From contig NZ_OZ246016.1 in assembly GCF_965230735.1 (NCBI RefSeq), forward strand, positions 3,348,001 through 3,412,000: a stretch of DNA of 64,000 bases, read 5' to 3'. The translations under genes and the position numbers were made by a program. Shown piece by piece: positions 35,041 to 42,205 of the stretch; the first letter of the stretch is position 1; every line of letters starts with the position of its first letter. Origin of the DNA: Motiliproteus sp965230735. GTDB taxonomy: Bacteria; Pseudomonadota; Gammaproteobacteria; Pseudomonadales; Balneatricaceae. The notes beneath the pieces are model-generated. The model did not search any database. It worked only from the letters and a program-made list of their open reading frames with translations, and had not been told where the DNA came from.

Positions 35041-35197
35041 AGTCGGTTCTCCTAATCGCTCGAACAAAAAATAGCGCTCGGCATCCAACGGGAACAACAA
35101 GCACCAGAGGCGAGTCTATCGCTTCCCAATCCAGGGGAATTTAATTTAAGTCAAAAACTGCCAGATATTAGGTCAACCGTCGAAAATCGACGACAGC

Positions 35198-36313
35198 CTA
35201 AGCTTTGTGCTCCCGCGACAGGTATTCGTGGGATTGCATCTCCAATAACCGACTGGTGGTCCGCTCAAACGGAAACTCCAGCTGACCACCGCCGTAGATC
35301 TGCGCCAGCGGCACCTCTGCCGACAGAATCAGCTTAACCCCGCAGTCGTAGAACTCATCGATCAGATTGATAAAACGCCGGGCCTGATCATCCTTGTCAC
35401 CACCGAGCTGCGGCACATTGGAGATCAGCACCGCATGGTAGAGCTTGGCGATCTCGATATAGTCGTTCTGCGAACGCGGGCCGTCGCAAAGCGCGTCAAA
35501 ATCGAACCAGATCACATCCTCACAGCTTCGACGTGAATGAATCGCCCGGCCGTTGATATCAATCACCAGCCCGTTGATCGCATCGCGTACATCCGGCGCC
35601 AAGCTTTCAAAGCTGCGATTGAGACTGGCATCGGCTTCCTCGTCGAGCGGGTAATGGTATAGCTCCGCCTGCTCCAAGGCCCGCAGCCGATAATCCACAC
35701 CACCGTCAACATTGACCACATCAGTGCGCTCATTCAACAGTGCGATGGCCGGCAGGAAGCGTGCCCGCTGCAGACCATTCTCGTAGAGCAGATCGGGGAC
35801 AATATTGGACGTCGCCACCAGTGCTACACCATGGCCGAACAGCTTTTCCATCAGGCCGCCGAGGATCATCGCATCGGTGATATCGGTAACAAAGAATTCA
35901 TCAAAACAGATCACTTCCGCTTCGGAAGCAAACTTGCCCGCCACCAGATCCAGCGGGTTCTTCTCCCCCTCAAGGGCGGTCAACTCCGAGTGGACCCGCT
36001 GCATGAAGCGGTGAAAGTGAGTCCGCATCTTGGTCTGAAACGGCAGACTGTCGTAAAACAGATCCATCAGGTAGGTCTTTCCGCGCCCGACACCACCCCA
36101 GAAATAAAGTCCCTGCACCGATGTTACCTGAGACTTTTTAAAGCGCTGTCCCAGCCGTTGAATCAGCTTCGGCTTGGGCTGATTGCGCCGGGCCAGCAGA
36201 TCATCGTAGAGGCGCTGCAGATGTTTTACCGCCATCTCCTGGGCTGGATCGTACTGGAAGTCGTCGCGTTCAAGATCCTGGCGGTAGCGCGCCAGCGGCG
36301 TCAGTGAGGTCAT
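35198..36313 (-). CDS. zapE: Cell division ATPase ZapE (AFG1 family)
   Basis: A 371-residue AAA-type ATPase. Walker A is GGVGRGKT (73-80), Walker B is VICFDEFFVTD, and sensor region VALVATSNIVPDLLYENGLQR follows. RRSCEDVIWFDFDALCDGPR and YGGGQLEFPFERTTSRLLEM are typical of ZapE/AFG1. It associates with the Z-ring in E. coli under low oxygen and heat. AAGGC precedes ATG 36313. Sitting upstream of rplM-rpsI is common in gammaproteobacteria. The 289 bp before it, toward cidA, hold nothing I can assign. Confidence 0.95.
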   Translation of the reverse strand: MTSLTPLARYRQDLERDDFQYDPAQEMAVKHLQRLYDDLLARRNQPKPKLIQRLGQRFKKSQVTSVQGLYFWGGVGRGKTYLMDLFYDSLPFQTKMRTHFHRFMQRVHSELTALEGEKNPLDLVAGKFASEAEVICFDEFFVTDITDAMILGGLMEKLFGHGVALVATSNIVPDLLYENGLQRARFLPAIALLNERTDVVNVDGGVDYRLRALEQAELYHYPLDEEADASLNRSFESLAPDVRDAINGLVIDINGRAIHSRRSCEDVIWFDFDALCDGPRSQNDYIEIAKLYHAVLISNVPQLGGDKDDQARRFINLIDEFYDCGVKLILSAEVPLAQIYGGGQLEFPFERTTSRLLEMQSHEYLSREHKA

Positions 36314-36602
36314 GGTAGCCTTGCATGGTCGAAAAAAACGTCGGCCACTTTACCCATTGCCCCCAACCTTGGCAATTCGCCCTTCGCTTAGGGAACCAAC
36401 CAGGCCTCCGCCCTGAAAAACCGCGAAACAACGTTCAAACGGAAGTTTTAAAACCCGCTACAGCCCCCGACCCACCTGAACATCTACGACTTTAGTTTAA
36501 CGCCCTGCCGATTCTTATCTCGATTGGATAATTTAGCTTGAATTGAACTTCACCACTCTCTAGCATCGCCCCATTGGATGTAGACAAGGTGTTGTTTTTC
36601 TA

Positions 36603-36962
36603 ATGATAAGAGGGTTCACACTGATCCTGCTTTTCTGGATTCTGGGGGAAAGCCTGCACTTTCTCAGCGGCATTCCGATCAGTGGTAATGTGCTGGGCAT
36701 GCTGTTGCTGTTTGGTTGGCTGATGCTCCGACAACAGGTCAGCCCGGAACTGGAGCGCAGCAGTCAGCTGCTGATCGCCCAACTCTCCCTCTTACTGCTG
36801 CCCGGTGGGGTCGGTCTGTTTTTCCTGGGCGATCGCATGCAAGGCCAGTGGTTGCCAGTTCTGGCCGCAATCGTGCTCGGCACCCTGCTATCGATGCTGT
36901 TCTGCGTCTGGCTGATGAAACGCCTGAGCCGGAAGATCGATACACCGAAGGAGACCGGCTGA
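36603..36962 (+). CDS. CidA/LrgA family holin-like protein
   Basis: 119 residues with four hydrophobic helices. The family core appears as LRQQVSPELERSSQLLIAQLSLLLLPGGVGLF, and the N-terminal GIPISGNVLGMLLLF is also diagnostic. CidA/LrgA proteins are small membrane proteins related to murein-hydrolase export and, more recently, to pyruvate or by-product transport. Its stop overlaps the start of the LrgB/CidB-like gene by one base (TGATG), so the pair is coupled. ATG 36603 has only a distant AAGGTG as ribosome-binding site. Confidence 0.88.
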   Translation: MIRGFTLILLFWILGESLHFLSGIPISGNVLGMLLLFGWLMLRQQVSPELERSSQLLIAQLSLLLLPGGVGLFFLGDRMQGQWLPVLAAIVLGTLLSMLFCVWLMKRLSRKIDTPKETG

Positions 36963-37678
36963 TGGAACAGCTCTCCGGCCTGATCGAGCACCTGAGCCAG
37001 ACCCCTTTATTGCCGGTGGCACTGACCCTGATCGCCTTCCAGCTGGGAGTAGAGCTGTTCAACCGCCTCAAGCACCCCGCCTGGCTGCCCCCTATCGTCT
37101 CCGGCGGACTGATTCTGGTGCTGATGCTTTGGCTGCTGCCGCTGGATTATCCGAGCTACTACGAAGGTGCCCGCTGGCTCAGCTTCCTGCTTGGCCCCGC
37201 CACCGTGGCACTGGCAATCCCACTATTTCTTCAGTTCCATCATATCCGGGCGATGTTCAAGCCGATCACGGTCACACTGCTGATCGGCGCTCCGCTGGCC
37301 GCCGGGCTGGCGATGCTGATCGCCTGGGGCCTGGGTGCCGATACCAGGATTTTGATCTCACTGGCACCCAAGTCGGTCACCGCCCCGATCGCCGTCAGCC
37401 TGGCAGACCTGCTCGGCGGCATCGGCTCGTTGGCGGTGGGCATTGTTGCCTTGACCGGCGTGGTCGGGTCGTTGATGGCAGCCCCCATCTGCCGTTGGCT
37501 GAAATGCGACGATGAACGAATTCTCGGATTTACCATGGGGCTCAACGGTCACGGCATTGCCACCGCCAGAGCCTTCGAGATCAGTCCCACGACCGGGGCG
37601 TTTTCCAGTCTGGCAATGGGCTTAACCGGTGCCTATACCGCCCTGTTCTTACCCCTGCTATTTGGACTGATCGACTAA
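36962..37678 (+). CDS. LrgB/CidB family membrane protein
   Basis: A 238-residue protein with several membrane helices. HPAWLPPIVSGGLILVLML, PATVALAIPLFLQFHHIRAMF and LISLAPKSVTAPIAVSLADLLGG contain the family signatures, and the C-terminal GLNGHGIATARAFEISPTTGAF-type motif is the most conserved part. It works with the CidA/LrgA-like partner just upstream. ATG 36962 overlaps the partner's stop. A longer open frame beginning at 36716 runs over that gene in another frame and is not used. Confidence 0.9.
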   Translation: MEQLSGLIEHLSQTPLLPVALTLIAFQLGVELFNRLKHPAWLPPIVSGGLILVLMLWLLPLDYPSYYEGARWLSFLLGPATVALAIPLFLQFHHIRAMFKPITVTLLIGAPLAAGLAMLIAWGLGADTRILISLAPKSVTAPIAVSLADLLGGIGSLAVGIVALTGVVGSLMAAPICRWLKCDDERILGFTMGLNGHGIATARAFEISPTTGAFSSLAMGLTGAYTALFLPLLFGLID

Positions 37679-37703
37679 ATGCTTATTAACAAAAATGCCA
37701 TAG

Positions 37704-37850
37704 GGTCGTAACAAGGTAGCGACCATCTAACTCAAGGAAAGTACTGATTTACGGGAAGGAATCTGTCGACGGTTTTCAGTTGTACCGTTGAAACAGGGTG
37801 CCCACTGGACGATATGTCCTACCGGCACCGCGAACAAAGATACCGTTGAA
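37704..37850 (+). promoter_or_regulatory. Structured leader upstream of the diguanylate cyclase gene
   Basis: The 212-bp region before the gene holds two hairpins: GGTCG/CGACC (37704-37708 with 37720-37724) and a 7-bp stem, CGACGGT/ACCGTTG (37767-37773 with 37784-37790). TACCGTTGAA occurs twice in direct orientation (37783-37792 and 37841-37850). It does not show the conserved core of the c-di-GMP-I riboswitch. Its role is unknown. Confidence 0.35.
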
Positions 37851-37890
37851 CCCAAGGCCGATCAGGCCTTTCCGCGAGGACAAACCGGTC

Positions 37891-38913
37891 ATGAGACCCA
37901 GCAACAACGTCAATGCTTTTGCTCTGCTCGATGAAGTAGGCACCTTCTGCCGCGATCACAAGATTCAACCGGTACCGCTTAACTACATGGTGTCGTTTGA
38001 GCACCTCAGCGGTAACCACCCTGAACTGTCCGAAGAGCTGAACGAATACGTCAGTCTCGGACATCAGCTCAACCACTCTTTTATTCTGCAACTGCACCAG
38101 AACCATCTCGAACCCCAGGCTCAGGAGCTGATCGAGGGCACCCAGCAGGTGCAGCAGATGATCGACAGCCTGCTGACCTCGGTGCGCGACGGCAGCAACA
38201 GCGTCGACGAACTGACCCATAGCCTTGATGAAAACATCGGCGAGCTGTCCAACAAGCCCACACTTGAAAAACTGGAAAGCGTGGTTTCCAACCTGTTGCA
38301 AGCCTCGATGCAGGCCAAGAAGGATCAGCAGGCGCTGAACCAGAAACTGCAACAAGCCGAGGCCAATGCCGAAAAGCTGCAACAACAGCTGAACCAGACC
38401 CATAAGCAGGCGATGACCGATCCGCTCACCGGCATGCTCAACCGGACCGGAATGAGTTATCACCTGGAACGTTTACGCCAGCTCGACGATATCGCTCTTT
38501 CGATGGTGGTCTTCGATATCGACCACTTCAAACGTTTCAATGACAACTATGGCCATCTGCTGGGTGACAAGGTGTTGCAGCAGGTCGCCAATCAGATCAA
38601 ACAGCTGATCGGCAAAGAGGACCTGGCCATCCGCTACGGCGGTGAAGAGATGCTGGTTATCCTGCCGCAGGCCAATTTGCCCCATGCGGTCAAAATCGCC
38701 GAACGCATCCGACAGCAGGTCAGCCAGGTCACCCTGGTCAACAAACGCACCAAACAGACCATTCCCAGCGTGACCCTGTCGGCCGGTGTTGCGCAGATGG
38801 CACCTAACGAAGATTGGCAGGATTGGCTGGAACGGGCCGACCAGGCTCTGTATCGAGCCAAGGATGCCGGCCGTAACCAGGTGATGGTCTCATCACTTAA
38901 CGGCGCTACCTGA
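37891..38913 (+). CDS. Diguanylate cyclase (GGDEF domain) with N-terminal coiled coil
   Basis: The protein has 340 residues. Residues 1-110 form an unknown helical domain. A coiled coil (about 125-172, rich in Gln, Lys and Ala) leads into a GGDEF domain (about 175-335) with DPLTGMLNR, FDIDHFKRFND and the active-site signature GGEEM (250-254), a functional variant of GGDEF. The product-inhibition I-site (RxxD) is not present: the place reads GKED (241-244). The enzyme should therefore make c-di-GMP without that feedback. There is no signal peptide or membrane helix. ATG 37891 follows GAGGA and is preferred to the upstream 37798. Confidence 0.9.
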   Translation: MRPSNNVNAFALLDEVGTFCRDHKIQPVPLNYMVSFEHLSGNHPELSEELNEYVSLGHQLNHSFILQLHQNHLEPQAQELIEGTQQVQQMIDSLLTSVRDGSNSVDELTHSLDENIGELSNKPTLEKLESVVSNLLQASMQAKKDQQALNQKLQQAEANAEKLQQQLNQTHKQAMTDPLTGMLNRTGMSYHLERLRQLDDIALSMVVFDIDHFKRFNDNYGHLLGDKVLQQVANQIKQLIGKEDLAIRYGGEEMLVILPQANLPHAVKIAERIRQQVSQVTLVNKRTKQTIPSVTLSAGVAQMAPNEDWQDWLERADQALYRAKDAGRNQVMVSSLNGAT

Positions 38914-38953
38914 AACGCCGGCTTGCTGCCGGCATCGGCGCCTCAGTCCGGGT

Positions 38954-39931
38954 TCAATCCACCAGAAAGTGAGCCCGGGCTGTAGCGATGGGATTCTGCC
39001 TGTCCTGCTGCCAGGCGGTGATGGCCACGTTGACCAGCTTGCTGCCCTGCCGGACGACAGAACAACTCACATAGGTATCTTCCAACCGCCCTGCCCGGAC
39101 ATAGTCGATGGAGAAATCGACCACCCGGGGGATACGGACCGACTCCATCGTCATCAGCAGGTGCACGGCGGCCGACATCTCCATGAAACCGGCTATGGCT
39201 CCGCCATGGAGCGCCGGCAGGGTCGGATTACCGATGTTGGCTTTGCTGGGCGGCAAGTGCAGCACCAACTCACCTTCCTGATAGAACGCCTTCATCCCCA
39301 ATAACTGCGCATAGGGCAAGGTTTCCAGTAACAATTCCGGCTGCTGCTGTTGCTGAATGACGAAGATCGCATCGCGCAACGAAGGCAGGCTGCTGATCTG
39401 ACCGGGTTGCTTGGGTGGGTTAGCCGGTGGCGCCAGACAGGTCGTCGCCGACGCCAGCAGAGGATCCAGCCTGGCACTCATCACCCCGGCCACCTGAGCA
39501 TCCATGCGGATAAAATTGGCCACACAATGCGCGATCGGCTCGCTTACCCCCTCTTGGTACGCTCTGCCACGACAGAAAATAACGCTGGAGCTGACCCGAT
39601 AAGCCTCAGCCTCAGCCAAAACCGGCAGTCCAGGCTTGGCCGGGCGCATATAATCCATTCTCAAGTCCATGGTCGGACACAGGGTCAACTCGTCCAAAGC
39701 CGCCACCGCTGCCATCCCACAGCAGCTATCCAATAGCGTCGTCACAGGGCCGCTGTGAACCACACCGGTCTCCGGATTGCCGATGATCCCTTCACTGTAG
39801 GGCAGCTCGGCCCACACTCGGGCATGCTCCACCCGTTTGATCCACAAGCCCAGTGCATGAAAATGATCGCCGGGATTGGCACTGATCATCATCTGGCATA
39901 ACGCCCTGACTCTATCGAGATGATCGCTCAT
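38954..39931 (-). CDS. Tandem hotdog-fold thioesterase (PaaI-like, two domains)
   Basis: A 325-residue protein with two hotdog domains. The first (about 20-150) holds VVHSGPVTTLLDSCCGMAAV and TMDLRMDYMRPAKPG. The second (about 205-325) holds ALHGGAIAGFMEMSAAVHLL and VVDFSIDYVRAGR. Both match the PaaI_thioesterase pattern, in which a HGG/HSG loop and the following helix shape the acyl-CoA site. Most family members are single-domain and assemble as tetramers, so this gene looks like an internal duplication with divergence. It should hydrolyse acyl- or aryl-CoA, but the substrate is unknown. GGAGG precedes ATG 39931. It converges on the diguanylate cyclase gene. Confidence 0.85.
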   Translation of the reverse strand: MSDHLDRVRALCQMMISANPGDHFHALGLWIKRVEHARVWAELPYSEGIIGNPETGVVHSGPVTTLLDSCCGMAAVAALDELTLCPTMDLRMDYMRPAKPGLPVLAEAEAYRVSSSVIFCRGRAYQEGVSEPIAHCVANFIRMDAQVAGVMSARLDPLLASATTCLAPPANPPKQPGQISSLPSLRDAIFVIQQQQQPELLLETLPYAQLLGMKAFYQEGELVLHLPPSKANIGNPTLPALHGGAIAGFMEMSAAVHLLMTMESVRIPRVVDFSIDYVRAGRLEDTYVSCSVVRQGSKLVNVAITAWQQDRQNPIATARAHFLVD

Positions 39932-40048
39932 CTAACCTCCTAACATTCACCGGTCGTTCCGGCCTACTCTCTGCGTTCTTTAAACAGCGTTGATACCGAT
40001 CTCTGTGGCTATCGGGTCCGTCAACGGCGGAACCTCGCTTCACCCAGG

Positions 40049-40591
40049 CTATTTTTGGCCCGCTTTGCCCAACTGCTCGGGGCCGATCGGCGATGCCCGG
40101 TAGCTCAGCGGATCGAGCTGATAGGCCCGACCGAAACCAGCCACATAGCGACCGTCACGGGGCCGAAGGCGGAACAGGCAGAAATCGGGTAACGTGCGCA
40201 GCAGTCTGACCACTTCGCCAAATTGCTGCTCCAACTGCTCCAGTCGCGCGATATAGTCTCCATCCTGCGGGTCAATCAGCTCAGCCAGGCATGAAAAACT
40301 CAAGCGTTCACGGGCAAACAGATTGCGACAACCCTGCTCTTCAGCGATAAACATCACACTGCAATCCGGATGCTGTTTCAAGTTCTCGGTATGGCTCGCC
40401 AACTGACTGATATAGATATAGAAGCTCCCCTCCTCATCGCAGCAATACGGAGCATAACTCAGCTCAGGCCGGGTACCGTTCAGACTCGATAACAACAGCG
40501 TCTGATGGCGCTGGCGCAACAACAGGGCGGCTTCGGAAACCTTCTGCAGGTCCGGCTGCGGATCGGATGTTGAATTGGACTCGGTGCTCAT
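40049..40591 (-). CDS. HugZ-like / PNPOx-fold protein
   Basis: A 180-residue split-barrel protein of the pyridoxamine-5'-phosphate-oxidase superfamily. LSYAPYCCDEEGSFYIYISQ and LASHTENLKQHPDCSVMFI form the barrel. FCLFRLRPRDGRYVAGFGRAY is characteristic of the HugZ/HutZ haem-utilisation group. Full HugZ proteins are longer (about 250 residues with an extra C-terminal domain), so haem degradation is possible but not certain. GGAG precedes ATG 40591. It diverges from the hypothetical gene at 40722 and lies 118 bp after the thioesterase start on the same strand. Confidence 0.75.
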   Translation of the reverse strand: MSTESNSTSDPQPDLQKVSEAALLLRQRHQTLLLSSLNGTRPELSYAPYCCDEEGSFYIYISQLASHTENLKQHPDCSVMFIAEEQGCRNLFARERLSFSCLAELIDPQDGDYIARLEQLEQQFGEVVRLLRTLPDFCLFRLRPRDGRYVAGFGRAYQLDPLSYRASPIGPEQLGKAGQK

Positions 40592-40721
40592 TCTTTACTC
40601 CCCAAGCAAGCGATTCATGCACGATAACCAAGCCGGCGGGGTAAAAAAAGCTCATCAAACATTAACGAATGCCGATATAGCCATCAGGGACCCTGTGAAA
40701 AGCACTCCGGAGGAGGCTTCC

Positions 40722-41156
40722 ATGCAACAGCAGCCCACAACCCTGCAGCATATGTATCAATTCGAACTCGAACTTACTCCCATTGCCTGCCAGCCAGACA
40801 GCTCCGATCTCGACTTCAGTCCGTACAGCCCAAAACGCGAATTGCTATTTGAATGCCTTTGGCCCCGCGCCTTCGGCTTCAATCAGCGCCTGCGAGTCCG
40901 TATTCCTTCGATTACCGATTCCATCAGCGCCATCACCCGAGTCCTGGCCTGCAACCCTACCGAACAGGGATATCAGCTCACGCTGGCGTTTGATGATGGC
41001 TACCAGGCGTTTCAGCTGCGAATGCTGGAACAGCTCTGTCATATCCGGCACTACCATGCACAGCTGCAACGGGACGGTTCCGGACTGAGTCTGAACGAGG
41101 CGGCCCAAAACTGGATTAAGCAGTTCGGCGAAAGCTTCCCCTCGACATCACGCTAG
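40722..41156 (+). CDS. Conserved-looking hypothetical protein, 144 residues
   Basis: I do not recognise a named family. The protein is soluble. It begins with a stretch containing LDFSPYSPKRELLFECLWPRAFG, has a beta-rich middle (LRVRIPSITDSISAITRVLA and YQLTLAFDDGYQAFQLRMLE), and ends with a helical LNEAAQNWIKQFGESFP. The beta-rich middle is loosely reminiscent of PilZ folds, but the RxxxR and D/NxSxxG motifs are absent. A perfect AGGAGG stands 5 nt before ATG 40722, which settles the start against the upstream 40575. It is followed by kdsA 126 bp later on the same strand. Confidence 0.62.
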   Translation: MQQQPTTLQHMYQFELELTPIACQPDSSDLDFSPYSPKRELLFECLWPRAFGFNQRLRVRIPSITDSISAITRVLACNPTEQGYQLTLAFDDGYQAFQLRMLEQLCHIRHYHAQLQRDGSGLSLNEAAQNWIKQFGESFPSTSR

Positions 41157-41282
41157 GTATCAGGCAAGCGAGCTGCCACAGCGCCGCTGTTTCTCCCGCC
41201 ACCTATCGCGCAGCCCTTTTCCTCCCTATAATCAAGCCCAAAAGGCCCCTGGCCCCACCCAGAACAATTCTGAGGCCCCTGA

Positions 41283-42128
41283 ATGACACAGAAAACCGTT
41301 ACCGTCGGCGAGATCTCCATTAACAACGAACTGCCATTCGTCCTCTTCGGCGGCATGAACGTGCTTGAATCCGAGCAACTGGCGATGCAGATTGCCGAAC
41401 GTTATGTCGAAGTGACAACCCGACTCGGCATTCCCTATGTGTTCAAGGCCTCGTTCGACAAGGCTAACCGTTCCTCGATCGATTCCTTCCGCGGGCCGGG
41501 ACTGGATGAAGGCCTGAAGATTCTCGACAACATCAAACGCAGCTTCGGCGTACCGATCATCACCGATGTGCACGAGCCGCACCAGGCCGCCCCGACGGCA
41601 GAAGTGGCCGACATCATTCAGCTGCCCGCTTTCCTATCACGCCAGACCGATCTGGTGGTGGCGATGGCCCGCACCGGTGCCGCCATTAATATCAAGAAGG
41701 CTCAGTTCCTGGCTCCACAGGAGATGGGACATATCCTCAAGAAGTGTCGGGAAGCCGGAAACGACCGTCTGATCCTGTGCGAGCGCGGCAGCTGCTTCGG
41801 CTACAACAATCTGGTCGTCGACATGCTGGGCTTCTCCGTCATGAAGGATTTCGGCGTCCCGTTGATGTTCGATGCCACCCACGCCCTGCAGATGCCGGGC
41901 GGCAGAAGCGACAGCGCCGACGGCCGCCGTGCACTGGCTGCCCAACTCTCCCGAGCCGGCATGTCCCAGGGCATCGCCGGTCTGTTTCTGGAAGCCCATC
42001 CGGATCCCAGCCAGGCTAAATGTGACGGCCCCTGCGCCCTGCCGCTGAATAAGCTCGAACCTTATCTGCAGCAGATGAAGGCGGTGGATGAACTGGTCAA
42101 GTCATTTGCTCCGCTGACAACCGAATAA
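41283..42128 (+). CDS. kdsA: 3-deoxy-D-manno-octulosonate-8-phosphate synthase
   Basis: A 281-residue KdsA. FGGMNVLESEQLAMQIAERY and FKASFDKANRSSIDSFRGPG bind phosphoenolpyruvate and arabinose-5-phosphate. TDVHEPHQA, IQLPAFLSRQTDL and the KKAQFLAPQEM stretch complete the TIM barrel. The DATHALQMPGG-type loop and EAHPDPSQAKCDGPCALPL follow. It makes KDO-8-P for the LPS inner core, so the cell makes a standard KDO-containing LPS. In many gammaproteobacteria kdsA lies between pyrG and eno. Here it is separated from them. Confidence 0.96.
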   Translation: MTQKTVTVGEISINNELPFVLFGGMNVLESEQLAMQIAERYVEVTTRLGIPYVFKASFDKANRSSIDSFRGPGLDEGLKILDNIKRSFGVPIITDVHEPHQAAPTAEVADIIQLPAFLSRQTDLVVAMARTGAAINIKKAQFLAPQEMGHILKKCREAGNDRLILCERGSCFGYNNLVVDMLGFSVMKDFGVPLMFDATHALQMPGGRSDSADGRRALAAQLSRAGMSQGIAGLFLEAHPDPSQAKCDGPCALPLNKLEPYLQQMKAVDELVKSFAPLTTE

Positions 42129-42205
42129 CACCTGCATGATGGTTTGGGCTATGCTTGTTCCGCCTCCGGGCGAACTGCGATAACGGACTGTATCTGAAGG
42201 CGATT

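Noticed and set aside
36716..36961. 82-residue N-terminal extension of the LrgB-like protein
   Set aside because: It overlaps the CidA-like gene in another frame. ATG 36962 overlaps that gene's stop and begins the conserved sequence.
37679..37890. Possible c-di-GMP riboswitch before the diguanylate cyclase gene
   Set aside because: The conserved GEMM core segments are not present. The hairpins are reported as an unassigned leader instead.
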